Shown here: piece after piece, positions 45,105-54,330 of the stretch | Layout: every line of letters begins with the position of its first letter | Position numbering within the stretch: position 1 is the first letter of the stretch | Assembly (NCBI RefSeq): GCF_017347095.1 | Contig: NZ_JADPRZ010000006.1 | Span: 62,001 to 126,000 of the forward strand | Origin: Sporosarcina sp. E16_8 | GTDB taxonomy: Bacteria > Bacillota > Bacilli > Bacillales_A > Planococcaceae | Direction of reading: 5' to 3' | DNA: 64,000 nucleotides | The notes under the pieces: generated by a model | The model's input: only the letters and a program-made list of their open reading frames with translations | Told to the model about the DNA's origin: nothing | Database searches by the model: none | Translations under genes and position numbers: made by a program

Positions 45105-46781
45105 TTATTTATAATCTACTTTTTCTGTAATAGGTTTGTATTTATACCAGTCAATCAAGTTAGGCACTACCGTTGATTCTTGGTTCTGAATATCCGGAGT
45201 CTTTGGATATTCTATTTTTAATGTAAAACTACATTTTTCATTATATTCTTTTTGTGATAATTTAATAATACTGTTATTTGACTTATTCGAAGTGTTCAAG
45301 TAAAATACTTTACTTCCTAGCATATTGAGATCTCTAACTTCAAAGTTTTCTGTACAGTAAGTGGAGTTTTGTAATTCCAAAACATCAATCTTGGTAGACT
45401 TAGTTATGACTATTGAATTTCCAACTTTAATCTTTACTGGTGAGCTGAAAGTCTGGCCAACTTTTAATACTGAATGATCAAATTCCGAGGGAGTATTTAT
45501 TTTCAAATAATCTCCTATTACCACCTCTGATTTTTGTAGTTTCAAAGATTGGGGTGAATCTAAATAAGAGTTCACTTTCATTTTTGTATCTTGAAATTCC
45601 CCGCCAGTATTTAGTTTTAAATAATCTCCAATAATTATTTCAGAATCCCTTATACTTAATCTGGAAGGTGCATCTAAGTATTTACCAACCTTAAGAGAAG
45701 ATGATTCTAGATTTCCACCACTATTAAACTTCATAAATCCTCCTACAGTAAGTTGAGTTTTATGAATTATAATGGAGTTTGGTGTATTGAAATCTGTGCC
45801 TACCTGCATGATAGAGTCTAGTATCTTACTACCTGAACTAGATGCGAGGTAAGATTTCCCAATCAAAACATTTGATTTTTCAAAGTGAATTGTCCCCGTA
45901 TCTTTAAAGTCGCCACCTATAAAGGCAGAAGAGTCATGTATCTTTGAACCTCCATATTTACTTATATTCCCATCAACAAATAACTTGGATTTTTGTACGT
46001 CTAAAAAGCTACCATTCGTATAAGCTTTCATGCGAAAATAAGAATCCTGTATTTTCAAGTCTTTATATCCAGAATAATCACCATCTAAATACACAACAGA
46101 CATTTTTGAAATAGACTCTAAATCGGATGTTTTGTTCGTCGGATACAAACATTTTTCATCTGTAATATGCGTTAACTTTTCACATGTTTTTGTGGGCTTT
46201 ATAACATCTTCACCCTTATCAGTACTAGGAGTAATATTAGGTATAAAAAAAACCATTTGAAACATCAGCTCTTCACTCTTTTTTTCCTTGTCATTTCCAT
46301 TCTCCTTCTCACCTATTACATCTCCTGTAAAAGTAATTTTACGATTTCCATTTTTAAGTTGTTCTTCATTGATTCTTTTAGTTAGAAGTCTATGATAGTA
46401 TTTATCAGTCATCCTGACTGGTCCTAATTCCATCATTTCATTTGCTTTATTATCAATTTTATCCATTAAATCACTCACCAAAAAGTCCTGGATTCCTTGA
46501 TAATTTATAGGATTATCTTTACCATTTTTCGCATCTTGGACTTTTTTCTCTAACAATCTCTGTAGTTCATCTCCATCATATTCTTTTTTTAATTCCCACG
46601 TATAATAGTCTATACCTGATTCAGCAGACACGACGACTAGATTATTTTCATCAAGCGTTTTTTCTTGTGTAGCGTTACTTAACGCACCATGCATAAAAAC
46701 GGCCGTTATTACAGTGATAAATACAATCGCAAATAAAACGATAAGTAGAGCATACCCTTTTTCATTGTTTTGCTTTTTCAT
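45105..46781 (-). CDS. Pilin-like protein with a solenoid-type repeat domain (PilX position)
   Basis: A 558-residue protein. The N-terminus KKQNNEKGYALLIVLFAIVF looks like a prepilin leader with cleavage after Gly and a pilin helix, but the +5 residue is not Glu (YALLI), as in ComGG or PilX-type minor pilins. A helical region follows (about 60-180). Residues about 228-495 contain roughly thirteen tandem units of about 19 residues with the pattern xxVGxYLxxxxxLxIxxS (for example SLKVGKYLDAPSRLSIRDS), strongly suggesting a beta-solenoid. Cysteines lie outside the best repeats. It is third in the minor pilin cluster and is a candidate pilus-tip adhesin, by inference. Confidence 0.75.
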   Translation of the reverse strand: MKKQNNEKGYALLIVLFAIVFITVITAVFMHGALSNATQEKTLDENNLVVVSAESGIDYYTWELKKEYDGDELQRLLEKKVQDAKNGKDNPINYQGIQDFLVSDLMDKIDNKANEMMELGPVRMTDKYYHRLLTKRINEEQLKNGNRKITFTGDVIGEKENGNDKEKKSEELMFQMVFFIPNITPSTDKGEDVIKPTKTCEKLTHITDEKCLYPTNKTSDLESISKMSVVYLDGDYSGYKDLKIQDSYFRMKAYTNGSFLDVQKSKLFVDGNISKYGGSKIHDSSAFIGGDFKDTGTIHFEKSNVLIGKSYLASSSGSKILDSIMQVGTDFNTPNSIIIHKTQLTVGGFMKFNSGGNLESSSLKVGKYLDAPSRLSIRDSEIIIGDYLKLNTGGEFQDTKMKVNSYLDSPQSLKLQKSEVVIGDYLKINTPSEFDHSVLKVGQTFSSPVKIKVGNSIVITKSTKIDVLELQNSTYCTENFEVRDLNMLGSKVFYLNTSNKSNNSIIKLSQKEYNEKCSFTLKIEYPKTPDIQNQESTVVPNLIDWYKYKPITEKVDYK

Positions 46782-46803
46782 CTAATTAACCCCCTTCTTC
46801 CGT

Positions 46804-47295
46804 TTAATCTGGATCAACAAAATCGATTATATAACGGGAGATTGTAGTAGGCACTTCAACACGTTTTTCTTCATTATTTCTTTTAATCACAGGATCGATG
46901 ACCATAAAATCTTTGAGTTCCAAATTATCCTTTGGAGATGTATATGCCTTGTCAATATAAGGAGATTCTCCACTGTCTTTAAGCCGGTATTTAAATTGAT
47001 TACTGATTACCTTATTATATTTCGGTATGCTATTGCCTATATCATCCATACATTCCGCAACTTTAACTTTGTCACGAATAATTGTCAATTTATATTTGTA
47101 GCAATGCCGATGAACTTGTTGTAATTCAGCAATAATATAGTTTGCTTCTTGCTGTAATCGCAGACTAGAAGTTTCTGAAATATTAAACTTAGTAGCAATT
47201 GAAACAGTCGTCCAAATAATTCCTGTGATTAATGTCATAATGATAAGGGTAGCAAGTACTTCCACTAAAGTCATTCCATCTTCATTTTTCAGCAT
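46804..47295 (-). CDS. Minor prepilin, PilW/ComGF-like
   Basis: A 163-residue protein with the prepilin motif NEDGMTLVEVLATLIIMTLI: cleavage after Gly, Glu at +5, then the hydrophobic assembly helix. The C-terminal domain (about 50-163) is hydrophilic with two cysteines (HRHCYKY and VAECMDD) that may form a disulfide. It lies between the PilV-like gene and the repeat protein with short gaps, so the three are co-transcribed. It should be processed by the peptidase at 25781. Confidence 0.78.
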   Translation of the reverse strand: MLKNEDGMTLVEVLATLIIMTLITGIIWTTVSIATKFNISETSSLRLQQEANYIIAELQQVHRHCYKYKLTIIRDKVKVAECMDDIGNSIPKYNKVISNQFKYRLKDSGESPYIDKAYTSPKDNLELKDFMVIDPVIKRNNEEKRVEVPTTISRYIIDFVDPD

Positions 47296-47308
47296 GACAA
47301 TCCCTCCT

Positions 47309-47752
47309 CTACTCTAACTTTAGATAACCAAACGTTTCACTGTTTAATTTACCATCCTTCTCTACTTTGATATGAATTTTGTATAGCTTAGGTATTCTAG
47401 AAGTCTCGCCCGCACCACTACAAGTCTGGAACTGTGTATCGTAGCAATCCACTAGGATATCATAGTTGCCTTCAGACAAATCATATGTTTCGAAAAAGTA
47501 AGGACTCTTACTATTCATAATCCTTTTATCAGGATTTAATCGAGTAGGTGCACCCTTTAACTTTGTTAATTCTTGCTTAGCGATGTTCATCGTCACCAAT
47601 TTTGTCTCTGTCCTATTATTAATATTATTCATCTGAGGGAATATCGACATGAATCCAATAAACACAATACCTATAATAACAAGTGCGGCCAACACTTCAA
47701 CCAGTGTCAGTCCACCTTCCCCCATACCCCTCTTCAGTTTAAACTTCCCCAT
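47309..47752 (-). CDS. Minor prepilin, PilV-like
   Basis: About 147 residues with the prepilin motif GEGGLTLVEVLAALVIIGIV (Gly cleavage, Glu at +5). The soluble part has two cysteines (ILVDCYDTQFQTCSGAGE), likely a disulfide loop. The ATG at 47752 is preferred because AAAAGGA lies eight bases upstream; ATG at 47770 has none. It is first in the three-gene minor pilin cluster. The PilV, PilW, PilX-like order parallels minor pilin sets that prime pilus assembly in other bacteria. Confidence 0.8.
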   Translation of the reverse strand: MGKFKLKRGMGEGGLTLVEVLAALVIIGIVFIGFMSIFPQMNNINNRTETKLVTMNIAKQELTKLKGAPTRLNPDKRIMNSKSPYFFETYDLSEGNYDILVDCYDTQFQTCSGAGETSRIPKLYKIHIKVEKDGKLNSETFGYLKLE

Positions 47753-47792
47753 ATCTATCATCCTTTTCATTCGTACTATTAATGCCTATCCA

Positions 47793-47917
47793 AACCAAGC
47801 GAAGGTGCCTTACATGGGGTAGCAGAATTCCTAAGACTGACGGCGAAGCTGTCTGGCTTAGGGCTGGAGGCATCCCCTAGCGTCCTAGCGAATTCAATAG
47901 GATTCTCTATTTCAAGT
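47793..47917 (-). repeat. Family A repeat, copy 5 (inverted, long form)
   Basis: Read on the minus strand it gives CTATTGAATTCGCTAGGACG, GGGGATGCCTCC, CTAAGCCAGACAGCTTCGCC and CCATGTAAGGCACCTTCGCT, matching copy 1 over its full length. It is the only copy in reverse orientation. The remainder of the gene-free 47918-48193 shows no other feature. Confidence 0.75.
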
Positions 47918-48193
47918 TATATAATTGGAACATTTTGTAGAAAATCAAAATAATGAGTAACAAAGAATTCTCATCCATTCCTTTACTCCTATAAAACCGA
48001 TATATTCTTAATATTTCACAGACTCATATAAACCTATACTACCACATTTAGCGATTTTTAATCAAAGTTAAATTAACAGTTATTCAGTTTACTAAGCACT
48101 ATGTATAAGCTAAATGGAAAACCGCACAGGCGTTTTTCGACAGAACAATGACCGATAATTTCTTCATGACCCCCACGGCAAATTTATCAAAAC

Positions 48194-48224
48194 AAAAAGA
48201 CCCTATCGCAATCGGGTCTTTTCG
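48194..48224 (-). terminator. Terminator after valS
   Basis: A stem AAAAGACCC (48196-48204) and GGGTCTTTT (48215-48223) is followed on the minus strand by TGTTTTG. It lies 10 bp beyond the valS stop. Confidence 0.85.
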
Positions 48225-48232
48225 TTTTAAAA

Positions 48233-50881
48233 TCAGATTTCCTTCAATTCCTGCATACGACGCTCTACCGCCGCGTATTTTTCTAGATAGTCACTTTCTT
48301 TAGCTCGCTCTTCTGCTACTACAGCTTCAGGAGCTTTTGACATGAAGCGTTCGTTTGCTAGTTTGCCTTGAACGCGTTTCACTTCGCCTTGCCATTTCGC
48401 AAGTTCTTTTGTCAGGCGTGCAAGCTCTTCGTCGATGTTCAGCAAACCTTCCAGTGGTAAGAACAGTTCTGCTCCAGTAACGACCGCTGACATCGATTTG
48501 CCTGGTGCTGTGATGTTGTTGCCTAGCGTTAGCGTCTCAGGGTTACAGAAACGTTCGATGTAGCTACGATTCGCTTCTAGCACGGCTACAGTTGCATCGT
48601 CTTTAGCTGAAATGTAAAGTGGAACTTTTTTGCTTAATGGTGTATTTACTTCTGCGCGGATATTACGTACTGCGCGGATGATATCCATCAGCAGTTTCAT
48701 ATCTGTTGCACGCGTTTTATCAGTTAGCGCAGGATCTGCAACCGGCCATGCAGCGATTGTAATTGATTCGCCTTCATGCGGTAAGTTCTGCCAGATTTCT
48801 TCTGTGATAAACGGCATGAACGGGTGTAATAGACGCATCGTATTATCGAGTACGTATGCCAGTACAGAACGCGTCATTTTCTTAGCTGTTTCATCTTCAC
48901 CGTATAGTGGCAGTTTTGCCATTTCGATATACCAGTCACAGAAATCATCCCAGATGAAGTTATAGAGTGCACGGCCAACTTCGCCGAACTCATAGCGATC
49001 TGCAAGTTTTGTTACTTGGTCGATTGTTTCATTCAAACGTGTCAAGATCCATGCATCTGCTACGGATTTTTCACCCGTTAGATCGATTTCTTCGTAGGTC
49101 ATGCCATCCATGTTCATTAATGCGAAACGAGAGGCATTCCAGATTTTATTGGCAAAGTTCCAGATCGCTTCAACTTTCTCAGTCGAGTAGCGAAGATCCT
49201 GCCCTGGCGATGAACCAGTTGACAAGAAGTAGCGCAATGCATCCGCACCGTATTTTTCAATAACATCCATCGGGTCGACGCCGTTACCAAGTGATTTAGA
49301 CATTTTACGGCCATCTTCTGCACGTACGAGTCCGTGAATTAAGACGTCTTTAAATGGACGCTGATCTGTGAATTCGATTCCTTGGAAAATCATCCGAGAT
49401 ACCCAGAAGAAGATGATGTCATAGCCTGTTACAAGTGCATCAGTTGGGTAATAGCGTTTGAATTCTTCGTTGTCGAGATCCGGCCAACCCATTGTAGAAA
49501 ACGGCCATAACGCAGATGAGAACCATGTATCAAGAACGTCATTGTCCTGACTCCAGTTTTCGCTGTCAGCAGGCGCTTCATGGCCAACATGTATTTCACC
49601 CGTTTCGTTGTGGTACCAAGCCGGGATGCGGTGGCCCCACCAAAGTTGACGCGAGATACACCAGTCATGGACATTTTCCATCCATGTTAAATACGTTTTT
49701 TCAAAACGGTCTGGTACAAAGTTTACTTTGCCATCCGCTTCTTGTAACTTAATCGCTTCATTAGCTAGCGGCTGCATTTTTACGAACCATTGTGTTGATA
49801 AATACGGTTCAACGACAGCACCACTGCGTTCTGAGTGACCGACAGAATGATTATGTTCTTCAATATTGAATAGAACAGCCATCTCCTGCAAGTCTTTAAC
49901 GATTTCTTTACGGCATTCGAAGCGATCCATTCCTTCGTATTTACCGGCAAGCTTATTCATTGAACCATCTTCATTCATCACAAGGATACGTGGAAGATTA
50001 TGGCGATTACCAATTTCAAAGTCATTCGGGTCATGTGCAGGTGTAATTTTCACGGCGCCGCTTCCAAATTCCATGTCGACGTAATCATCTGCAATAATCG
50101 GAATTTCACGGCCAACAATCGGTAATTTCACCGTTTTGCCGATTAAATGCTTGTAGCGCTCATCTTCAGGGTGGACTGCAACTGCAGTATCCCCAAGCAT
50201 TGTTTCAGGTCGAGTTGTCGCAATTTCGATACTTCCTGTTCCGTCTGCCAGTGGGTAACGCATATGATAGAAAGCACCCTGTATGTCTTTATGGATGACT
50301 TCGATATCAGAAATAGCTGTTTTCGTTGCAGGATCCCAGTTGATAATGTATTCGCCACGGTAGATAAGCCCTTTGTTATAGAGTTTAACGAAAACTTCCT
50401 GTACAGCTTTCGAAAGTCCTTCATCCAGGGTAAATCGTTCACGTGTGTAGTCAAGACCCAAACCAAGTTTCGCCCATTGCTCACGAATATGTCCTGCGTA
50501 CTCGTCTTTCCATTTCCATGTTTCTTCAACAAATTTTTCACGGCCTAAATCATAACGTGTCGTTCCTTCTTCACGAAGTTTTGCTTCTACGCGAGCCTGT
50601 GTCGCGATTCCCGCGTGGTCCATTCCTGGAAGCCATAGTGCATCATAGCCTTGCATACGTTTCATACGCGTCATGATGTCTTGTAGCGTTGTATCCCATG
50701 CGTGGCCTAGGTGAAGTTTACCTGTGACGTTCGGCGGTGGAATAACAATTGTATAGGGCGTTTTATCGCTTTCAGGTTGTGCTTCAAAGTACTTCCCTTT
50801 CAGCCACCATTCGTAACGACCTGCTTCAATTGTCTGTGGATCATATTTCGTCGGCATCGACGTGTTGTTTTCTGTTGACAT
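48233..50881 (-). CDS. valS: Valyl-tRNA synthetase
   Basis: An 882-residue class I synthetase. The HIGH-type motif is [12 protein letters not shown], the KMSKS motif [19 protein letters not shown], and the C-terminal coiled-coil arm [20 protein letters not shown] is present. It charges tRNA-Val and edits threonine. The ATG at 50881 has GGAGG seven bases upstream; the longer frame to 50977 reads through the family C hairpin and is rejected. Expression is predicted to be controlled by the upstream T-box. Confidence 0.96.
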   Translation of the reverse strand: MSTENNTSMPTKYDPQTIEAGRYEWWLKGKYFEAQPESDKTPYTIVIPPPNVTGKLHLGHAWDTTLQDIMTRMKRMQGYDALWLPGMDHAGIATQARVEAKLREEGTTRYDLGREKFVEETWKWKDEYAGHIREQWAKLGLGLDYTRERFTLDEGLSKAVQEVFVKLYNKGLIYRGEYIINWDPATKTAISDIEVIHKDIQGAFYHMRYPLADGTGSIEIATTRPETMLGDTAVAVHPEDERYKHLIGKTVKLPIVGREIPIIADDYVDMEFGSGAVKITPAHDPNDFEIGNRHNLPRILVMNEDGSMNKLAGKYEGMDRFECRKEIVKDLQEMAVLFNIEEHNHSVGHSERSGAVVEPYLSTQWFVKMQPLANEAIKLQEADGKVNFVPDRFEKTYLTWMENVHDWCISRQLWWGHRIPAWYHNETGEIHVGHEAPADSENWSQDNDVLDTWFSSALWPFSTMGWPDLDNEEFKRYYPTDALVTGYDIIFFWVSRMIFQGIEFTDQRPFKDVLIHGLVRAEDGRKMSKSLGNGVDPMDVIEKYGADALRYFLSTGSSPGQDLRYSTEKVEAIWNFANKIWNASRFALMNMDGMTYEEIDLTGEKSVADAWILTRLNETIDQVTKLADRYEFGEVGRALYNFIWDDFCDWYIEMAKLPLYGEDETAKKMTRSVLAYVLDNTMRLLHPFMPFITEEIWQNLPHEGESITIAAWPVADPALTDKTRATDMKLLMDIIRAVRNIRAEVNTPLSKKVPLYISAKDDATVAVLEANRSYIERFCNPETLTLGNNITAPGKSMSAVVTGAELFLPLEGLLNIDEELARLTKELAKWQGEVKRVQGKLANERFMSKAPEAVVAEERAKESDYLEKYAAVERRMQELKEI

Positions 50882-50916
50882 GTTGTTTCCTCCTTTATTT
50901 TGAAGAGAAAAGTGGT

Positions 50917-51013
50917 AGCGGCCGTTCAGACGCGACAGGCATAAGACGTAACGGCAAAGCGGCGCATTTTGCCGCATAGCTGGAACGGCTTATGACCCAA
51001 GCGTCTGGCCGCT
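50917..51013. repeat. Family C long stem-loop inserted in the valS leader
   Basis: Outer arms AGCGGCC-GTT-CAGACGC (50917-50933) and GCGTCTGGCCGCT (51001-51013) pair almost completely. Inside are GCATAAG/CTTATG and a GC-rich apical hairpin around GCGGCGCATTTTGCCGC. It lies between the T-box terminator and the valS ribosome site, so it would be part of the valS mRNA leader. A similar ATAAGAC...CTTAT layout occurs at 9345-9408. Confidence 0.65.
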
Positions 51014-51050
51014 AAAACTAGACACTTCGAAAAGTGTTAAAAATGAACAC

Positions 51051-51280
51051 AAAAAAACTCCTATCGCCTTAAAGGACGAAGGAGCTGTTCGCGGTACCAC
51101 CTTTATTCGTGCACACAAAAGAACTGTGCACCTCAAACTTCGATAACGGCTTCAAACCGGCTTCCGCTACTACGTTCAAAAAATGTTTTTTCTTTTTGAA
51201 CACCCTTTCACGGAAACTGCTCATGGGTTACATTCAGTAAATAATCGACAGGTCCTTTCAGCACTCGAACCCTCTCTTTA
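51051..51280 (-). promoter_or_regulatory. T-box riboswitch controlling valS
   Basis: The minus strand contains the T-box sequence AATAAAGGTGGTACCGCG (51090-51107) followed by a terminator stem, CTCCT (51058-51062) with AGGAG (51080-51084), and a run of seven T at 51051-51057. Upstream, Stem I starts near AGAGAGGGTT and closes with AACCC; a GTA triplet just before that closure is a likely valine specifier. Uncharged tRNA-Val should allow readthrough into valS. Confidence 0.88.
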
Positions 51281-51387
51281 GTCTAATCCATTTACGTACT
51301 ATCCCAATCATCGCATCCATATGCAATTGCAATAATTGTAACGGAATAACCGGTTGCTCGTCAAGTATATAACGAAAGGATTGTGTC

Positions 51388-51579
51388 ATGCGTAGAGGAT
51401 ATAACCCTTATTTACTTCCTCCCTGGCTTCGAAGATGTCGATTTTACTGTAGAGGGATCATTATCCCAATTTGTATCTTTCAATTGATACGATTATTGAT
51501 CGTGCCAACTACAGGCGATTTTCTTCTGTTATGTTTACTCTGTGGTTTAGCTTTCGTTCTTTACAAAAACATCATTTGA
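51388..51579 (+). CDS. Small hydrophobic protein of unknown function
   Basis: A 63-residue frame beginning MRRGYNPYLLPPWLRRCRFY and containing two hydrophobic segments (GIIIPICIFQLIRLLIV and FLLLCLLCGLAFVLY). AAAGGA lies eight bases upstream of the ATG. It runs divergently from valS and its last 33 bp overlap the 3' end of the SpoVID-like gene on the other strand. A GAATA and TATATAA pair 17 bp apart upstream faintly resembles a forespore sigma-G promoter. The composition and ribosome site suggest a real small membrane protein, but nothing else supports it. Confidence 0.45.
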   Translation: MRRGYNPYLLPPWLRRCRFYCRGIIIPICIFQLIRLLIVPTTGDFLLLCLLCGLAFVLYKNII

Positions 51580-52122
51580 ACGGTAGGCTGTTGTCGATAC
51601 GCCATCTGTGAGCTCCGCAATGAACGACAGCACTTCGTCCAGCTCGTCTAACGGAGTGCTGTTAATTGCTACTAGCGGCGTCGCAACTACTACTTGCACT
51701 TCCTCAGGTTGTTCCACTAGGACAACTGCTTCTGTGTACGTACATTCTACATTCCAGACAACTCCGTAAGTACCTTGTCCGTCCGATTTACCTGTTGCAT
51801 GCGTTGTTACAATCTCCAGCGGACTCTCTGCGATTGAAGGCAAGTCAATATTTAGCGGTACTGCATATTCAAAATATCCGTCTTTGCCATCCACTTCGAC
51901 ATCGTCAATGAGGATAAATGAATCGTCCCACTCCACCGCCCGTAGCCCTTCATCAAATTCGATATTCGCCGCAATATGATAAATGCCTGTCAACCGGACC
52001 GCATCTTCCGTTCGCTCTTCAGTATATCTTGGCGTAACTGTGACTGACTGTACCCCAGTCGGTACGCCAGCATGTTCCGGGAAATAAAAATTTTCTTGCA
52101 TTGACCACTGTTTTTTCTCCAT
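51547..52122 (-). CDS. spoVID: SpoVID-like spore coat protein lacking a LysM domain
   Basis: A 191-residue acidic protein. It resembles the N-terminal domain of SpoVID (QENFYFPEHAGVPTGVQSVT, YEA-free beta-rich body with VRLTGIYHIAANIEFDEG and YFEYAVPLNIDLPS) but is far shorter than B. subtilis SpoVID (about 575) and has no C-terminal LysM. The call rests on its position between hemL and valS, where spoVID lies, and on the sigma-E-type promoter in front. SpoVID drives coat encasement and binds SafA. The ATG at 52122 has AAGGAGG upstream. Confidence 0.6.
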   Translation of the reverse strand: MEKKQWSMQENFYFPEHAGVPTGVQSVTVTPRYTEERTEDAVRLTGIYHIAANIEFDEGLRAVEWDDSFILIDDVEVDGKDGYFEYAVPLNIDLPSIAESPLEIVTTHATGKSDGQGTYGVVWNVECTYTEAVVLVEQPEEVQVVVATPLVAINSTPLDELDEVLSFIAELTDGVSTTAYRSNDVFVKNES

Positions 52123-52154
52123 ACATGTTCCCTCCTTCTATTCCTTCACAAACA

Positions 52155-52183
52155 ATTGTATGCGCGGTATGGTTGCAATAGAA
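52155..52183 (-). promoter_or_regulatory. Sigma-E-type promoter of the SpoVID-like gene
   Basis: On the minus strand a perfect -10 CATACAAT (52155-52162) lies 14 bp from TTCTATT (52177-52183), which matches five of seven bases of the sigma-E -35 consensus KMATATT. It is about 33 bp upstream of the start codon. B. subtilis spoVID is transcribed by sigma-E. Confidence 0.6.
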
Positions 52184-52203
52184 GAATAAATCGATCGAAC
52201 GCA

Positions 52204-52245
52204 AATATCCTCCGACCTGTAAACCAGTCGAAGGATATTGTTTTT
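52204..52245 (+). terminator. Plus-strand terminator upstream of the SpoVID-like gene
   Basis: AATATCCT-C-CGAC (52204-52216) pairs with GTCG-A-AGGATATT (ending 52239) and is followed on the plus strand by GTTTTT. The only plus-strand gene candidate before it is the small frame at 51388-51579, 630 bp away. Confidence 0.55.
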
Positions 52246-52260
52246 ATTAAAACCATGTCT

Positions 52261-52594
52261 GTTGATTAAGCATTTATCCGCATAAAATACAGGTGAGTAG
52301 GGCTTGGGAAAATCCGTTTTCACTGGACCATTTCCGGCTCGCTTTCGGCGAAATATTCATGACATGTTTACCGAGGGGGCATGTGTGTCTAGAAGTGACT
52401 CCGTCAATTCTAGACACACTCTTTTCAGTAATACTATCGCGAATAGTTGCCTGTCGCGTTCCTACAATGTTCAAGTGAAAAATGCAGTTATGTTTGAAAG
52501 AATCGAATAGATGACTTTCTATTGGAATTGTAAGTGCCCGAAGATGCAATTTCGGGTACTCTTGCACGTTGTACAATGCGTTTCTTGCTTACTT
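52261..52594. repeat. Family B dispersed repeat, copy 2 (about 334 bp)
   Basis: It aligns along its whole length with 8912-9246. Both hairpins are kept: GTGTGTCTAGAA with TTCTAGACACAC, and GTGCCCGAA with TTCGGGTAC, where one C-to-T change turns a G-C pair into G-U. It fills part of the gene-free 52184-53037 interval between the SpoVID-like gene and hemL. Confidence 0.8.
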
Positions 52595-52683
52595 TTAGTA
52601 AACTTTATGTATCTAATTATGTGATATCCACCAGAAAGTGACACTTCTTTAATGAAAAAGGGAAAAACCATAGAGAAAGCATC

Positions 52684-52715
52684 AGCCGCCAAAATTGCAT
52701 CTTTGGCGGCTTTTA
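52684..52715 (+). terminator. Plus-strand terminator-like hairpin
   Basis: A perfect 10-bp stem AGCCGCCAAA (52684-52693) and TTTGGCGGCT (52702-52711) is followed by TTTTA on the plus strand. No plus-strand gene precedes it; it may belong to a transcript from family B. Confidence 0.5.
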
Positions 52716-52831
52716 TCCAGATCGTTGCCCCTCTGTTCTTTCGTCCCACTAAGCCTTAGCACTTCGTATACTTACCCATTTGGAGCAGGGCGGATGAAGG
52801 ACTACCATACGATTACTGGGAAAACGGATTA

Positions 52832-52854
52832 GGGATGCGACAATGTCGCATCCC
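52832..52854. other. Short perfect hairpin downstream of hemL
   Basis: GGGATGCGAC and GTCGCATCCC form a 10-bp stem with a 3-base loop. It is about 180 bp beyond the hemL stop and has no T-run close on either side. No other terminator is evident for the hem operon. The stretch 52855-53037 contains no gene. Confidence 0.45.
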
Positions 52855-53037
52855 TACACGTCCAGACATCTCGATAATCGTAATGAAGTCATTCAATCCA
52901 AAGCAATCCAAATCCAACTATACACCTAGCACACAGTGTTTGATCAAGTTATATGCTGGTTACCTTGGTTAATCAACAGACGTGTAGTAAAACACACATA
53001 AATGTCAAGTTCGTTTTTGAATTGACTTGTCACTTTT

Positions 53038-54330
53038 TTAAGCACGAAGTTTAGCAAATACCGTATGGAACGCTTCAACCGTCTTCTCAATATGCGTTTC
53101 TGTATGCGCAGTCGATAGGAACATGCCTTCAAACTGTGATGGTGGAAGGAAGATACCTTCTTCCGCCATCAAGCGGTAGTAATCCGCGAACAATTCAAGG
53201 TCAGCTGTTTTTGCATTGTCGTAATTCGACACTTTTTCATTTGTGAAGAAAAAGCCAATCATCGAACCTGCACGGTTTACTGTGTGCGGGATATCAAACT
53301 TTTTAGCTGCTGCACGGAAACCGGCTTCTAGCTGATCACCAAGTTTGATGAAATGGTCATATGAAGCGGGCGTTAATTTTTTCAACGTTTCAATTCCTGC
53401 AGTCATTGCAAGTGGATTTCCTGATAAAGTTCCTGCCTGATAAATCATTCCTGCAGGAGCCATGTTTTCCATAATTTCACGTTTACCGCCATATGCGCCA
53501 ACAGGAAGTCCACCGCCAATTACTTTTCCGAGACATGTAATGTCCGGAGTGACACCGTAATAACCTTGTGCGCAATTGTAACCCACGCGGAAGCCAGTCA
53601 TTACTTCATCAAAAATAAGAAGCGTGCCGTTGTTCTCTGTCAACTCACGCAGTCCTTCAAGGAAACCTGGTTCAGGTGGGACAACACCCATATTACCTGC
53701 GACAGGCTCTACAATGATTGCTGCTAAATCGTCACCGAATTCTTGAATTGCGACTTTAATGCTCTCTAAGTCGTTATAAGGAACAGTGATTGTGTTTTTC
53801 GCAACCGATTCAGGCACACCCGGGCTATCTGGTAGACCAAGTGTTGCAACGCCAGAACCCGCTTTAATGAGCAACGAGTCTGCGTGACCGTGGTAACAGC
53901 CTTCGAATTTCAAAATCTTATTACGACCTGTGTAACCGCGTGCTAAACGCAGTGCACTCATCGTAGCCTCCGTACCGGATGACACCATACGAATCATTTC
54001 AATTGAAGGAACGCGTTCAATAACGAGTTGCGCAAGTTCATTTTCCGCTAATGTCGGCGCACCAAAGCTTGCTCCAGTTTCTGCAACGCGCTTAATGCCG
54101 TCAACTACGTCTGGATCAGAATGGCCGTGAATAAGAGGACCCCAAGATAGTACATAATCGATATACTCGTTGCCATCGATGTCTGTAATGATAGCGCCTT
54201 TTCCACATTGCATGAAAATCGGGTCCATATTGACAGATTTGAATGCACGAACAGGAGAGTTTACTCCACCTGGCATAAGATTTACCGCTTCTGCAAATGC
54301 TTGTTTCGACTTTTCATAATTTCTACCCAA
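53038..54330 (-). CDS. hemL: Glutamate-1-semialdehyde 2,1-aminomutase
   Basis: A 430-residue PLP enzyme that makes 5-aminolevulinate. Motifs are [35 protein letters not shown], the [16 protein letters not shown] segment and the PLP lysine in [16 protein letters not shown]. Length is normal. The TTG at 54330 follows the hemB stop directly with GGAGGAG upstream. It is the last gene of the hemAXCDBL operon. Confidence 0.96.
   Translation of the reverse strand: MGRNYEKSKQAFAEAVNLMPGGVNSPVRAFKSVNMDPIFMQCGKGAIITDIDGNEYIDYVLSWGPLIHGHSDPDVVDGIKRVAETGASFGAPTLAENELAQLVIERVPSIEMIRMVSSGTEATMSALRLARGYTGRNKILKFEGCYHGHADSLLIKAGSGVATLGLPDSPGVPESVAKNTITVPYNDLESIKVAIQEFGDDLAAIIVEPVAGNMGVVPPEPGFLEGLRELTENNGTLLIFDEVMTGFRVGYNCAQGYYGVTPDITCLGKVIGGGLPVGAYGGKREIMENMAPAGMIYQAGTLSGNPLAMTAGIETLKKLTPASYDHFIKLGDQLEAGFRAAAKKFDIPHTVNRAGSMIGFFFTNEKVSNYDNAKTADLELFADYYRLMAEEGIFLPPSQFEGMFLSTAHTETHIEKTVEAFHTVFAKLRA

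Noticed and set aside
50882..50977. N-terminal extension of ValS
   Set aside because: It would translate the family C hairpin and lies upstream of a perfect ribosome site and the conserved ValS start at 50881.
52274..52576. 100-codon frame in family B copy 2 sharing peptides with a frame in copy 1
   Set aside because: Similarity follows the nucleotide repeat; the frames start and stop at different places and break between copies, with no ribosome site.
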